Assembly (NCBI GenBank): GCA_965276715.1
Contig: OZ255622.1
Span: 1,860,001 to 1,924,000, forward strand
Source: CAXTPV01 sp965276715
Lineage (GTDB): Bacteria > Pseudomonadota > Alphaproteobacteria > Acetobacterales > Acetobacteraceae
Direction of reading: 5' to 3'
DNA length: 64,000 nucleotides
Shown here: positions 37,200-45,777 of the stretch, one piece after another
Layout of the letters: each line of letters opens with the position of its first letter
How positions within the stretch are numbered: the first letter of the stretch is position 1
Program-made: the position numbers and the translations under genes
Notes under the pieces: generated by a model
What the model was told of the DNA's origin: nothing
The model's input: only the letters and a program-made list of their open reading frames with translations
The model's database searches: none

Positions 37200-38122
37200 G
37201 TGCCAGTCCGGCGGCCGGCCTCGACCGGCTCCCCGCGTCGCCCGAACCGGCTGGCGGCGCGCTCGGCTGCCCCGCCACCGACGTCCAAGCCGTCGACCGG
37301 ATCGTGCGCGACGCGGGCACGTCCTTCACGCGCGGCATGCGCATCCTGCCGCTCGACCGGCGGACAGCGATGCACGCGATCTATGCGTTCTGCCGCCGGG
37401 TCGACGACATCGCCGATGACGACGGCGCGCTGGTCGATCGCCTGCAGGGTCTGGATCAATGGCAGACCCGCATCGCGCACCTCTATGCCGGACAGGCCGA
37501 GGACGCGCTGACCCGGGTCCTGCTGGCCGCCATCCGGCGCTACGATCTGCGGCAGGCCGACTTTCAGGCTGTGATCGACGGCATGCGGACCGACGCCGCG
37601 CAACGCATCGTCGCGCCAACGCTCGCCGACCTCGACCTCTATTGCGACCGGGTGGCATCCGCCGTCGGGCGCCTGTCGGTGCGCGCCTTCGGCGACAGCT
37701 CGGCCGAGGCCGACCGCGTCGCCTTCCATCTCGGACGCGCGCTGCAATTGACCAACATCCTGCGCGATTTCGACGAGGACGCGGCGCGTGGGCGTCTGTA
37801 TCTGCCACGCGAATGGCTCGAGGAGGCCGCCATGCCGCTCGAACCCGAGGCCGCGCTGTCGCACCCGTCGCTGCCACTCGTCGCGGCCCGGATGGCGGCC
37901 GAAGCTCAGCGCCATTTCGCCGCCGCGCATGACGCGATGGCGCGATGCGACCGCCGCGCGATGCGGCCGGCGCGCCTGATGGGTGCCACCTACGCCGCCA
38001 TCCTGCGCCGACTGGTCCGGCGCGGCTGGCAGGGTGCCGCCTGGCGTGGCCCCGAGGCGCGCGTGCGCCTGCCGGCCTGGCAGAAAATGGCACTCGCCGC
38101 TCGCGTCATGATGACGGGCTGA
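37196..38122 (+). CDS. hpnD: HpnD, presqualene diphosphate synthase
   Basis: 308 aa from a GTG overlapping the hpnC stop. Condenses two farnesyl diphosphates to presqualene diphosphate. SFTRGMRILPLDRRTAMHAIYAFCRRVDDIADD contains the first aspartate motif (D70-D71-x-x-D74), and LTNILRDFDEDAARGRLYLP the second. YCDRVASAVGRLSVRAFG is also typical. Paired with hpnC and hpnE for squalene formation. Confidence 0.94.
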   Translation: MSASPAAGLDRLPASPEPAGGALGCPATDVQAVDRIVRDAGTSFTRGMRILPLDRRTAMHAIYAFCRRVDDIADDDGALVDRLQGLDQWQTRIAHLYAGQAEDALTRVLLAAIRRYDLRQADFQAVIDGMRTDAAQRIVAPTLADLDLYCDRVASAVGRLSVRAFGDSSAEADRVAFHLGRALQLTNILRDFDEDAARGRLYLPREWLEEAAMPLEPEAALSHPSLPLVAARMAAEAQRHFAAAHDAMARCDRRAMRPARLMGATYAAILRRLVRRGWQGAAWRGPEARVRLPAWQKMALAARVMMTG

Positions 38123-38128
38123 AAGGCG

Positions 38129-38638
38129 ATGGCTGGGACGGCGAAAAAGACCGATCCGGCGCTCTGGGACCGGGTCAAGCGTGAGATCACCGAAGGCGAC
38201 AAGGGCGGCAAGCCCGGCCAATGGTCGGCGCGCAAGGCGCAGCTCGCCACCGCGTCATACAAGGCCAGGGGCGGCGGCTACGAGGGTGGCAAGACCGGGG
38301 ACAACCACCTCTCGCAATGGACCAGGGAGGATTGGGGCACCAAGTCGGGCAGCAAGAGCGAGGAGACCGGCGAGCGCTACCTGCCCAAGGCCGCAAGGAC
38401 CGCGCTCAGCGACGACGACTACAAGCGAACCACCGCTAAGAAGCGGGCCGATACGCGCAAGGGGAGGCAGTTCAGCGCCCAGCCCGACGATATCGCCCGC
38501 AAGACGGCGGCGCATCGGCGGACCGGCGATCAGGGCGAGACGAAGGCAGCCCTGATGGAGCGGGCACGCGCGCGCGGCATCCGGGGCCGGTCGCGCATGT
38601 CGAAGGAAGCGCTCGCGCACGCGCTCGGCATGAATTAG
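38129..38638 (+). CDS. DUF5872-like small basic protein inside the hopanoid operon
   Basis: 169 aa, very rich in Lys, Arg, Gly, Thr and Ser. The first 75 residues (LWDRVKREITEGDKGGKPGQWSARKAQLA, YKARGGGYEGGKTGDNHLSQWTREDW) fit the DUF5872 family as I know it. The C-terminus (ETKAALMERARARGIRGRSRMSKEALAHAL) looks like a SAP/Rho-N-type nucleic-acid-binding helix pair. It is predicted soluble, without a membrane segment. It lies 6 bp after hpnD and 9 bp before hpnE, so it is co-transcribed with them, but its composition suggests DNA or RNA binding rather than lipid chemistry. Confidence 0.8.
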   Translation: MAGTAKKTDPALWDRVKREITEGDKGGKPGQWSARKAQLATASYKARGGGYEGGKTGDNHLSQWTREDWGTKSGSKSEETGERYLPKAARTALSDDDYKRTTAKKRADTRKGRQFSAQPDDIARKTAAHRRTGDQGETKAALMERARARGIRGRSRMSKEALAHALGMN

Positions 38639-38647
38639 CGCCCGGCG

Positions 38648-39907
38648 ATGCGTGTTCATGTGGTCGGCGGCGGCCTCGCCGGGCTGTCTGCGGCCTTGAC
38701 GCTGGCCGACGCCGGACGGCCGGTCACGCTCCACGAGGCGGGTCCCGCCCTTGGCGGCCGTTGCCGATCCTACGACGACAAGGTCCTCGGGACGCGCCTC
38801 GACAACGGCAATCACCTGCTGCTGTCCGGCAATCGCGACGCCTTCGCGTTCCTCAAGAGGCTCGGAACCGAGCGGACCCTCGGCGGCCCGGATCATGCGC
38901 TGTTCCCGTTCATCGACCTCACGACGAGCGAGCGCTGGGCACTTCGTCTCGGGCATGGCCGGGTCCCGTGGTGGGTGCTCGCGCCGGGCCGCCGCGTCCC
39001 GGGAACCTCGCTGCGCGAGCATGCCGCTCTCCTGCGCCTGCTCGCGGCCGGCCCCGGCAAGACGGTCGCCGATTGCCTCGTGCCCGGCCGTCTCGCCGAC
39101 CGGCTGCTCACGCCGCTCGCGATCGCCATCCTCAACACGATGCCGGACCGGGGCAGCGCCGCGGTGCTGGCCACGGTCTTTCGCGACAGCCTGATGCGCG
39201 GCGGCGGCGCCTGCATTCCCGCCTTTCCGCGCGTGGGCCTGTCCGAGAGCTTCGTCGATCCTGCGGTCGTCGCATTGTCGGCGACGCATGTCGAGATCCG
39301 GCGACACTCGCGCGTCGCCGCATTGGAGGTCGAGGACGCGCGGGTGGTCTCTCTCGCCGGACCGGACGGCGGCGTCGCGATCGGGAAGGCCGACGACGTG
39401 GTGCTTGCGGTTCCGGCACCGGTCGCCGCCAGCTTGATGCCGGGCCTGGTGGCACCCGACATGTTCGAGTCGATCATCAACCTGCATTACCGGACCGACA
39501 GGATCTCGAACGTTACTGAGATCGAAACTGCCCGGTTCGTCGGGCTTGTCGGCTCGTTGGCGGAATGGGTTTTCCTCAAGGACGGCGTCGTGTCCGTCAC
39601 GATCAGCGCCGCCAATCGCTTCGATCAGCTCGATCCCGAACAGCTCACCGCCTCGATCTGGCGCGACGTGGTCGCGGCTCTCGGCTTTCCACCCGGCTCG
39701 TCCATGCCGCCGGCGCGGCTGGTTCGTGAGAAACGTGCCACCTTCGAAGCAACTCCCGCGCAGGAGCGGCGTCGTGCTCCCGCGAGGACGAGCGTCGCAA
39801 ATGTCACACTCGCCGGCGACTGGACGGCTACCGGGTTGCCGGCCACGATCGAAGGTGCGATCAGGTCCGGGCGGACGGCGGCCCACCTGATCCTCGGTCG
39901 GGCCTGA
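38648..39907 (+). CDS. hpnE: HpnE, hydroxysqualene dehydroxylase
   Basis: 419 aa FAD-dependent amine-oxidase-like enzyme that reduces hydroxysqualene to squalene. The Rossmann start HVVGGGLAGLSAALTLADAG, GPALGGRCRSYDD, LDNGNHLLLSGN, and the C-terminal LAGDWTATGLPATIEGAIRSGR fit HpnE. Completes the HpnC/D/E squalene route and lies 59 bp before shc. Confidence 0.93.
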   Translation: MRVHVVGGGLAGLSAALTLADAGRPVTLHEAGPALGGRCRSYDDKVLGTRLDNGNHLLLSGNRDAFAFLKRLGTERTLGGPDHALFPFIDLTTSERWALRLGHGRVPWWVLAPGRRVPGTSLREHAALLRLLAAGPGKTVADCLVPGRLADRLLTPLAIAILNTMPDRGSAAVLATVFRDSLMRGGGACIPAFPRVGLSESFVDPAVVALSATHVEIRRHSRVAALEVEDARVVSLAGPDGGVAIGKADDVVLAVPAPVAASLMPGLVAPDMFESIINLHYRTDRISNVTEIETARFVGLVGSLAEWVFLKDGVVSVTISAANRFDQLDPEQLTASIWRDVVAALGFPPGSSMPPARLVREKRATFEATPAQERRRAPARTSVANVTLAGDWTATGLPATIEGAIRSGRTAAHLILGRA

Positions 39908-39966
39908 TCAGCGCGCACCTTCGGCTCGGCCCATCGGGTCGCGCGGGATGATGAGGGAGCGGCTGA

Positions 39967-41958
39967 GTGGTTCAGGGCGTGACGGCTGACATCGACGATG
40001 CGGAACGCGACGCGCGAGCGGACACTAGCGACGGCATCGAGGCGGCCATCCACGCGGCGAGCTCCGCCCTGGCGCGGCGCCAGAAGCCGGACGGCCACTG
40101 GGTGTTCGAGCTCGAGGCGGACGCGACGATCCCGGCCGAATACGTGGTCCTCGAGCATTTCCTCGATCGGATCGATCCCGTCCTGCAGGCACGGATCGGA
40201 CGCTACCTGCGGCGCATCCAGGGCGCGCATGGTGGCTGGCCGCTCTATCACGGCGGCAAGTTCGACCTGTCGGCGAGCGTAAAGGCGTATCTCGCGCTCA
40301 AGATGATCGGCGATGACGTCGATGCGGTGCATATGCGCCGCGCCCGCGCGGCGATCCTCGCCCACGGAGGTGCCGAGCGATCGAACGTCTTCACGCGGTT
40401 CCAGTTGGCGCTGTTCGGCTACGTTCCCTGGCGCGCGGTCCCGGTGATGCCGGTTGAGATCGTTCTCCTGCCACGCCGCTTCTTCTTCAACATGTGGCGC
40501 ATCTCGTACTGGTCGCGGACGGTGCTCGCGCCGATGATCATTCTCGCGGCACTCCGTCCGACCGCCGCCAATCCGCGCGGCGTCCGGATCGGCGAGCTGT
40601 TCCGCATCCCTCCCGCCCGGATCCGCGACTGGATCCGCGGACCCTACCGGTCCTGGTGGGGCTATCTCTTCAAGGCGCTCGACGTCGGGTTGCGTCCGGC
40701 CGAACGCCTCGTGCCCGGTCCGATCCGCAGGCTCGCGATCCGGCGCACGCTCGCCTTCATCGAAGAGCGGCTGAACGGCGACAGCGGGCTTGGGGCGATC
40801 TACCCGGCCATGGCCAACACGGTCATGCTCTACCATGCGCTCGGCGTCGATCCGGCCGAGCCGAACGCGGCCATCGCATGGGCCGCGATCCAGCGCCTTC
40901 TGGTCGACGGCGAGGACGAGGCCTACTGCCAGCCATGCGTGTCGCCGATCTGGGACACGGGCCTCGCCGGCTATGCGATGGCCGAGCATCATGATTGCGT
41001 CCATGACGACTTGCGGACCGCCGGCCAGGCCAAATCCGACGTCGGTCAGGCATGCGACTGGCTGCGTGACCGCCAGATCACCGAGGTCAAAGGGGATTGG
41101 GCGATCAATGCGCCCGATCTCGCGCCCGGCGGCTGGGCCTTCCAATACAACAACGACCATTACCCCGACGTCGACGACACAGCAGTGGTCGGCATGCTCC
41201 TGCATCGTCAGGGCGATCCCGAACACGCCGACGCGGTCGAGCGGGCGCGTGCGTGGGTCATCGGCATGCAGAGCCGGGACGGCGGCTGGGGCGCGTTCGA
41301 TATCGACAACGACCGCGAGTTCCTCAACCACATCCCGTTCGCCGATCACGGCGCCCTGCTCGACCCGCCCACCGCCGACGTGAGCGCGCGCTGCCTCTCA
41401 TTCCTCGCCCAGATGGGCCACACGGAAGACGCCGAGGTGATCGCGCGCGGTGTCGCGTATCTTCGCCGCGAGCAGGAGGAGGACGGATCCTGGTTCGGAC
41501 GCTGGGGCACCAACTACATCTACGGCACCTGGTCGTGTCTCAGCGCCCTGAACGCGGTCGGCGTGGCGCACGATGATCCGGTCATGCGCCGTGGCGTCGA
41601 GTGGCTGCTGGCCAGGCAGCGTCCCGACGGCGGCTGGGGCGAGAGTTGCGAGAGCTACGAGGACGCGCCGCCCGGCGAGCACACCGAGAGTCTCCCGTCA
41701 CAAACCGCCTGGGCGCTGCTCGGACTGATGGCGGCCGGTGCCTGCGACCACGAGGCCGTCCGGCGCGGGGTCGCCTATCTCACACGCACCCAGCAGACCG
41801 ACGGCGAGTGGCAGGAGCAGCCCTACAACGCAGTCGGTTTCCCGAAGGTCTTCTACCTCCGCTACCACGGATACCGGCTGTTCTTCCCGTTGCTGGCGCT
41901 CTCGCGCTATCGCAACCTGGTCCGGTCGAACAGCCGCAAGGTCGCATTCGGCTTCTGA
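39967..41958 (+). CDS. shc: Squalene-hopene cyclase (HpnF)
   Basis: 663 aa, GTG start, typical length. A membrane-associated cyclase turning squalene into hopene or hopanol. The catalytic DxDD motif is D401-V-D-D404. QW-type repeats are visible (RQKPDGHWVFELEAD, GAHGGWPLYHGG, QSRDGGWGAFD, EQEEDGSWFGRWG, RQRPDGGWGES, QQTDGEWQE). LAPGGWAFQYNNDHYPDVDDTAV is highly conserved. The central enzyme of the operon. Confidence 0.96.
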   Translation: MVQGVTADIDDAERDARADTSDGIEAAIHAASSALARRQKPDGHWVFELEADATIPAEYVVLEHFLDRIDPVLQARIGRYLRRIQGAHGGWPLYHGGKFDLSASVKAYLALKMIGDDVDAVHMRRARAAILAHGGAERSNVFTRFQLALFGYVPWRAVPVMPVEIVLLPRRFFFNMWRISYWSRTVLAPMIILAALRPTAANPRGVRIGELFRIPPARIRDWIRGPYRSWWGYLFKALDVGLRPAERLVPGPIRRLAIRRTLAFIEERLNGDSGLGAIYPAMANTVMLYHALGVDPAEPNAAIAWAAIQRLLVDGEDEAYCQPCVSPIWDTGLAGYAMAEHHDCVHDDLRTAGQAKSDVGQACDWLRDRQITEVKGDWAINAPDLAPGGWAFQYNNDHYPDVDDTAVVGMLLHRQGDPEHADAVERARAWVIGMQSRDGGWGAFDIDNDREFLNHIPFADHGALLDPPTADVSARCLSFLAQMGHTEDAEVIARGVAYLRREQEEDGSWFGRWGTNYIYGTWSCLSALNAVGVAHDDPVMRRGVEWLLARQRPDGGWGESCESYEDAPPGEHTESLPSQTAWALLGLMAAGACDHEAVRRGVAYLTRTQQTDGEWQEQPYNAVGFPKVFYLRYHGYRLFFPLLALSRYRNLVRSNSRKVAFGF

Positions 41959-41974
41959 TCGTCCAGACCGCCCG

Positions 41975-42613
41975 ATGATCGGTATCGTCGTCGGTCTCGA
42001 GGCGGAAGCGAGACTCGCGCGCCGCCTTCCGGGCGCGGAGGTCGCGGTCGGCGGCGGAACACCGGACGGCGCGCGCCGCGCGGCCGAGGGGCTGCTGGCG
42101 AAGGGTGCACGCGGTCTTGTCAGCTTCGGTCTCGCGGCCGGCCTCTCGCCCGACCTTCACCCCGGAATGCTCGTGGTTCCCCGTCGCGTCATCATCGACG
42201 GTATCGCGTTTCCGACCGACCGCACTCTCTCGCGGTCGCTCGGCGGCATCACCCCGCACGACCTTCTCCATAGTGAGCGGATCGTTGCCACAGTGCATGA
42301 CAAGCATGGCCTGTTCGAGGCGACTCGCTGCTCGGCGCTCGACATGGAGAGCGGCGCCGTCGCGCGCGCGGCCCTCGCGGAGGCGCGTCCATTCGCGGTG
42401 CTGAGGGCCGTCTGTGATCCGGCGTCCCGTTCGCTGCCGCCGGCAGCCCTGGTGGTGCTCACGCCTGGAGGCGGGATCGAAATCGGCCGCCTTGCGCGTT
42501 CGCTCGCGCGCCGGCCGACTCAGCTCGGGGCGCTGATCGCGCTCGCGGGCGATGCCTTCAAGGCGCGGCGGGCCTTGCTGCGACGGGTGCGCGCAATCCG
42601 GTCGCTGAGCTGA
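41975..42613 (+). CDS. hpnG: HpnG, adenosylhopane nucleosidase / phosphorylase
   Basis: 212 aa nucleoside-phosphorylase-like fold (IGIVVGLEAEARLARRLPGAEVAVGGG, GLVSFGLAAGLSPDLHPGMLVVP, SALDMESGAVARAALAE, VLRAVCDP). HpnG removes adenine from adenosylhopane to give ribosylhopane. Follows shc by 16 bp. HpnH, which makes adenosylhopane, is not found next to it. Confidence 0.9.
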   Translation: MIGIVVGLEAEARLARRLPGAEVAVGGGTPDGARRAAEGLLAKGARGLVSFGLAAGLSPDLHPGMLVVPRRVIIDGIAFPTDRTLSRSLGGITPHDLLHSERIVATVHDKHGLFEATRCSALDMESGAVARAALAEARPFAVLRAVCDPASRSLPPAALVVLTPGGGIEIGRLARSLARRPTQLGALIALAGDAFKARRALLRRVRAIRSLS

Positions 42614-42663
42614 TCGGATCACGTGTCATCCGGGCGGCTCGTGGCCGGGAAGCGGACGCTCGC

Positions 42664-43068
42664 TCATTGACAGACATGCCGGTATCCGTCGGCTCCGACG
42701 AACGTTCCGGTTGCCGGATCGAAGCAGGCGGTGCCGAGGCAAGCATTGCCACTGCTCGTCACCGCGGGAGAGATCATCGCCCCGAAATTGCTCGCCTCCC
42801 GTTCCGCCTGGCCGCACAAGGGCGTGTCGATTGGCGCGGAAGGATCGTTGGCTCGCGCCGGGCCAACGTTCGATGCGGCGCCTTGAGCCGACTGCGGAGG
42901 AGCGGGCTCCTCCGGAAGAAAGCTCTGGACCTTGAAGGCCGGCCGCGCTGCCGGCGCGGAGGAAGGTGCAACCGCGGACGGGCTCGCGTCGTCCGCACAG
43001 CCGGAAAGGGTCAGCACGGCCAGAACGGTCACGAGCCCACGCCCAACCAGGGCCGCCAAACCGATCAC
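42664..43068 (-). CDS. Small hypothetical lipoprotein
   Basis: 134 aa from a GTG preceded by GGGAG. A lipoprotein signal ends in LSGC (GRGLVTVLAVLTLSGC). The middle is Pro/Ala/Ser-rich; the C-terminal part has four Cys (LCGQAERE, NACLGTACFDPATG, RHVCQ), possibly two disulfides. An upstream ATG at 43134 would add 22 residues before the signal and is less likely. Convergent with hpnG. No function is recognised. Confidence 0.65.
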   Translation of the reverse strand: MIGLAALVGRGLVTVLAVLTLSGCADDASPSAVAPSSAPAARPAFKVQSFLPEEPAPPQSAQGAASNVGPARANDPSAPIDTPLCGQAEREASNFGAMISPAVTSSGNACLGTACFDPATGTFVGADGYRHVCQ

Positions 43069-43195
43069 GCGTGATCTCCCAGTCGATCCATCGATCGAAA
43101 CGCTCGACCGATGCGATGTCGGGTGATCGACCAATCCGGAGGATTAGGCAATTCAGGATCTTGAGACTTCTGCCGGCGCCGCCAGGCGTCTCGCC

Positions 43196-43516
43196 ATGAT
43201 CCGGCGGATGGCGTGGCTGCTCGATGGATCGGCCCGCCTGCCAGGCACTCGTTTCCGGTTCGGCCTCAATAGCGCGATCGGACTGGTTCCGGGTGGCGGC
43301 GACCTCGTCCTGGCTGGCCTGTCGCTCGTGATCGTCTGGCAGGCACATAAGCTCGGCGTGTCCAGGGCGGTCCTGGCACGCATGATCGCCAACATCGGGA
43401 TCGAGGCCGTCGGCGGCGCCATTCCGATCGCTGGAGACGCATTTGACATGATCTTCAAGGCGAACCTGAGAAACCTTGCCCTGATCGAGTCCTATCTGCG
43501 CAATCCTGAGCGATGA
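43196..43516 (+). CDS. DUF4112 membrane protein
   Basis: 106 aa. It begins MIRRMAWLLDGSARLPGTRFRFGLNSAIGLVPGGGDLVLAGLS and continues with a second glycine-containing hydrophobic segment (EAVGGAIPIAGDAFDMIFKANLRNL). This is the DUF4112 pattern, small inner-membrane proteins of unknown role. It stands alone between the lipoprotein and the cheY-cheZ-fliM group. Confidence 0.85.
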   Translation: MIRRMAWLLDGSARLPGTRFRFGLNSAIGLVPGGGDLVLAGLSLVIVWQAHKLGVSRAVLARMIANIGIEAVGGAIPIAGDAFDMIFKANLRNLALIESYLRNPER

Positions 43517-43524
43517 GATCCTTC

Positions 43525-43917
43525 TCACGCTGCCGCGAAGACAGTGTCGATCTTGTTGCGAAGCGTTTCCGCGCTGAAGGGTTTGACGACATAGTTCGAG
43601 ACCCCGGCCTGCTTGGCCGCGATGATGTTTTCCACCTTGCTCTCCGCGGTGACCATGATGAAGGGCAACCGTGACAGCTTGTCGTCGGCCCTGACCTGCT
43701 GCAGCAAGTCGAGCCCCGTGATCGGCTGCATGTTCCAGTCGCTGATCACAAGACCATAGTCACCCTGCTTGAGCATGGCGAACGCCTCGGCGCCGTCGTT
43801 GGCTTCCTCGACATTGAGGAGACCGATCTGGCGTAGCACATTGCGAATGATACGAAGCATCGTCTTGTAGTCATCGACGATGAGGATCTTGATCGACTTG
43901 TCAGTGAGCATCGCCAT
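43525..43917 (-). CDS. CheY-like chemotaxis response regulator (second copy)
   Basis: 130 aa receiver. ILIVDDYKTMLRIIRNVLRQIG, phospho-acceptor D60 in LVISDWNMQPITG, the conserved Thr in IMVTAES, and VVKPFSAETLRNKI match canonical CheY closely, including Q-P beside the acceptor. Last gene of a fliM-cheZ-cheY unit, so this is the likelier motor-binding CheY. A distinct receiver is in the cheA operon. Confidence 0.93.
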   Translation of the reverse strand: MAMLTDKSIKILIVDDYKTMLRIIRNVLRQIGLLNVEEANDGAEAFAMLKQGDYGLVISDWNMQPITGLDLLQQVRADDKLSRLPFIMVTAESKVENIIAAKQAGVSNYVVKPFSAETLRNKIDTVFAAA

Positions 43918-43944
43918 CTTCTCCGTCGGGCTGATTGACCGCTT

Positions 43945-44580
43945 CTAGAACGTCAGCAATTTGTCGATTTCGTCCTGGCTGATCGCAACGTCGGGAGATT
44001 GCGGCCCATTCAGGAGTGAATTGGGATCCTCGACGCCCCGGGCGACGTTGGCGACGCCATAGCGGCCGGTGATCGCCTCGATCCGGGTTTCGATCAATTT
44101 CAGCGCCGCGACGACCTTGCTGATCCGCTGACCGGTGATGTCCTGAAAGCTGCATGCCTCATAGATCCGGATCGTTTCGTTTTGGATCGAGCGTGCTCCC
44201 TCGTCAGCCAGGGTCGACGCGAGCTGGTCGAGATGCTCGCAAGCGTCGAGGATCGTTTCCGTCGCGGCGGCGGTGTGTTCCACGATCGCATCGAGTTCAT
44301 CGGTCGCTTCGGGAATGGGGTTGCCGAATTCGTTCTCGCCCTTGAGATTGGAGATCTCCGCCCGCGCAACCGAGACCGTCTCTGCCAGGGCGCGAATTTC
44401 CTGCAGGAACGAGACGCGCAGATTGTCGATCTCGCAATCCATGGTTTTCATCGTCGACCGGATGAGCTCCAGCAGGGTGTCGACCTCTCCATCGAGGTTC
44501 TGTGCGATGGATCTGGCGAGCTTGTCGGCTTCATGGATCATTTGGTCAGGCACGGTCGTCCTTCCTTCCTGGACATCCAC
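43945..44580 (-). CDS. cheZ: CheZ, CheY-P phosphatase
   Basis: 211 aa, mostly long helices as in CheZ four-helix bundles. The active-site segment CSFQDITGQRISKVV has the catalytic Gln. The C-terminal SQDEIDKLLTF resembles the CheY-binding tail of known CheZ proteins. It speeds loss of phosphate from CheY at the motor or receptor. It lies between fliM and a canonical CheY on the minus strand. Confidence 0.92.
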   Translation of the reverse strand: MDVQEGRTTVPDQMIHEADKLARSIAQNLDGEVDTLLELIRSTMKTMDCEIDNLRVSFLQEIRALAETVSVARAEISNLKGENEFGNPIPEATDELDAIVEHTAAATETILDACEHLDQLASTLADEGARSIQNETIRIYEACSFQDITGQRISKVVAALKLIETRIEAITGRYGVANVARGVEDPNSLLNGPQSPDVAISQDEIDKLLTF

Positions 44581-44633
44581 GGGAACGATACCCGTCCTGG
44601 ATTGTCAAAAAGTTACCGGGACACGATGCCCGC

Positions 44634-45638
44634 TCAATTCGCACGTGCATCCAGTCTGACCGCCATCTTGCTGCCCTTGCGTCCGAGCCGCCCCGTGAAG
44701 ATGCGCGCGTTCGCGCATCGCAAGCTGATCGGTTCATTGACGTTGACATTCAGTTCCAATCTGTCGCCGACCTTGAGCGACATGACCTCCGACAGCCTCA
44801 GGCTCCGCTCGTCCAGGATCGCGTCAAGCTCCACTTCCGTGGCCCACAGCTCTTCGCGAAGGTGACTTTCCCAGATCGAGTCGCGTCCGAACTTCTCGCC
44901 CATGAATTGCTGGATGAGGATCTCGCGGATCGGCTCCAGGGTCGCATACGGCAGCAGGAGTTCGATGGAGCCGGCGCGATCGCCTGCCTCGACGCGGAGG
45001 CGGACATTGACGGCGGCACTGCTGACGCTCGAGATCGAGGCGGCACGCGGATTGGTCTCGAGGCGTTCGCATTTGAACGTCACGCTGCACAGGGGCAGGA
45101 AGCTTGTCGCCAGGTCGTCCAGCAACCGGTCGAGAAGTTTCTCGACCAGGTTCCGCTCGATCGACGTGAACGCGCGTCCCTCGATACGGACGGGTCCCGC
45201 ACGCCGGCCACCGAGGGAGATATCGACGATCGAGTAGACGAGCCCTGGTTCGACGACGAGAAGTCCCTGATTGTCCCATTCGTGGGCGCGAAAGACACCG
45301 AGCAATGCGGGAAGCGGCACGGAATCGAGATAGCTGCCGAAGCGGACCGTGCTGACGCTTTCGATGAACAGCTCGACATTGACGCCGAGCAGATTGCGCA
45401 GCGTGCCCGAGCCGAGCCGCGTCAGGCGGTCAAGCACGACGTCGAGCATCGGCAGGCGCTCATACAGCACGAGGCCGGCGCCGAGGATACGCTGCATCGC
45501 GCTCTGGTCCGCATCGCGAGCAGAGCCGCCGAACAGGTCGTCGATCTCGTTCTGGGTCATGGCGCGCACCGGCGTATCGCCGAACTGCGCGTCCGGTGCA
45601 TCCCAGCCGAGGTCGTCCTGCGGGTCGATACCGGTCAA
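44634..45638 (-). CDS. fliM: Flagellar motor switch protein FliM
   Basis: 334 aa from a TTG with GAGGAG just upstream. The N-terminal MTQNEIDDLFGG contains the CheY-P-binding peptide pattern, here shifted to about residue 27. The middle domain (FESVSTVRFGSYLDSVPLPALLGVF-type segment, LLVVEPGLVYSIVDISLGGR, RAFTSIERNLVEKLLDRLLDDL) and the C-terminal SpoA domain (MSLKVGDRLELNVNVNEPISLRC) are present. Part of the C-ring that reverses rotation. Upstream gene of cheZ. Confidence 0.94.
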   Translation of the reverse strand: MTGIDPQDDLGWDAPDAQFGDTPVRAMTQNEIDDLFGGSARDADQSAMQRILGAGLVLYERLPMLDVVLDRLTRLGSGTLRNLLGVNVELFIESVSTVRFGSYLDSVPLPALLGVFRAHEWDNQGLLVVEPGLVYSIVDISLGGRRAGPVRIEGRAFTSIERNLVEKLLDRLLDDLATSFLPLCSVTFKCERLETNPRAASISSVSSAAVNVRLRVEAGDRAGSIELLLPYATLEPIREILIQQFMGEKFGRDSIWESHLREELWATEVELDAILDERSLRLSEVMSLKVGDRLELNVNVNEPISLRCANARIFTGRLGRKGSKMAVRLDARAN

Positions 45639-45777
45639 TGTCCGCTCCTCTCGCCGCCCGAGGCAGGAGCAGTAGAGCGCATGAAGGTTGTCGGAGCGTA
45701 AAGACCCGCCCGGGAGCGAGGTTGGCCCGGAGGCCGAAGACGGATATGGCCATCGGACGATCTGTTGGGATTGCCGG

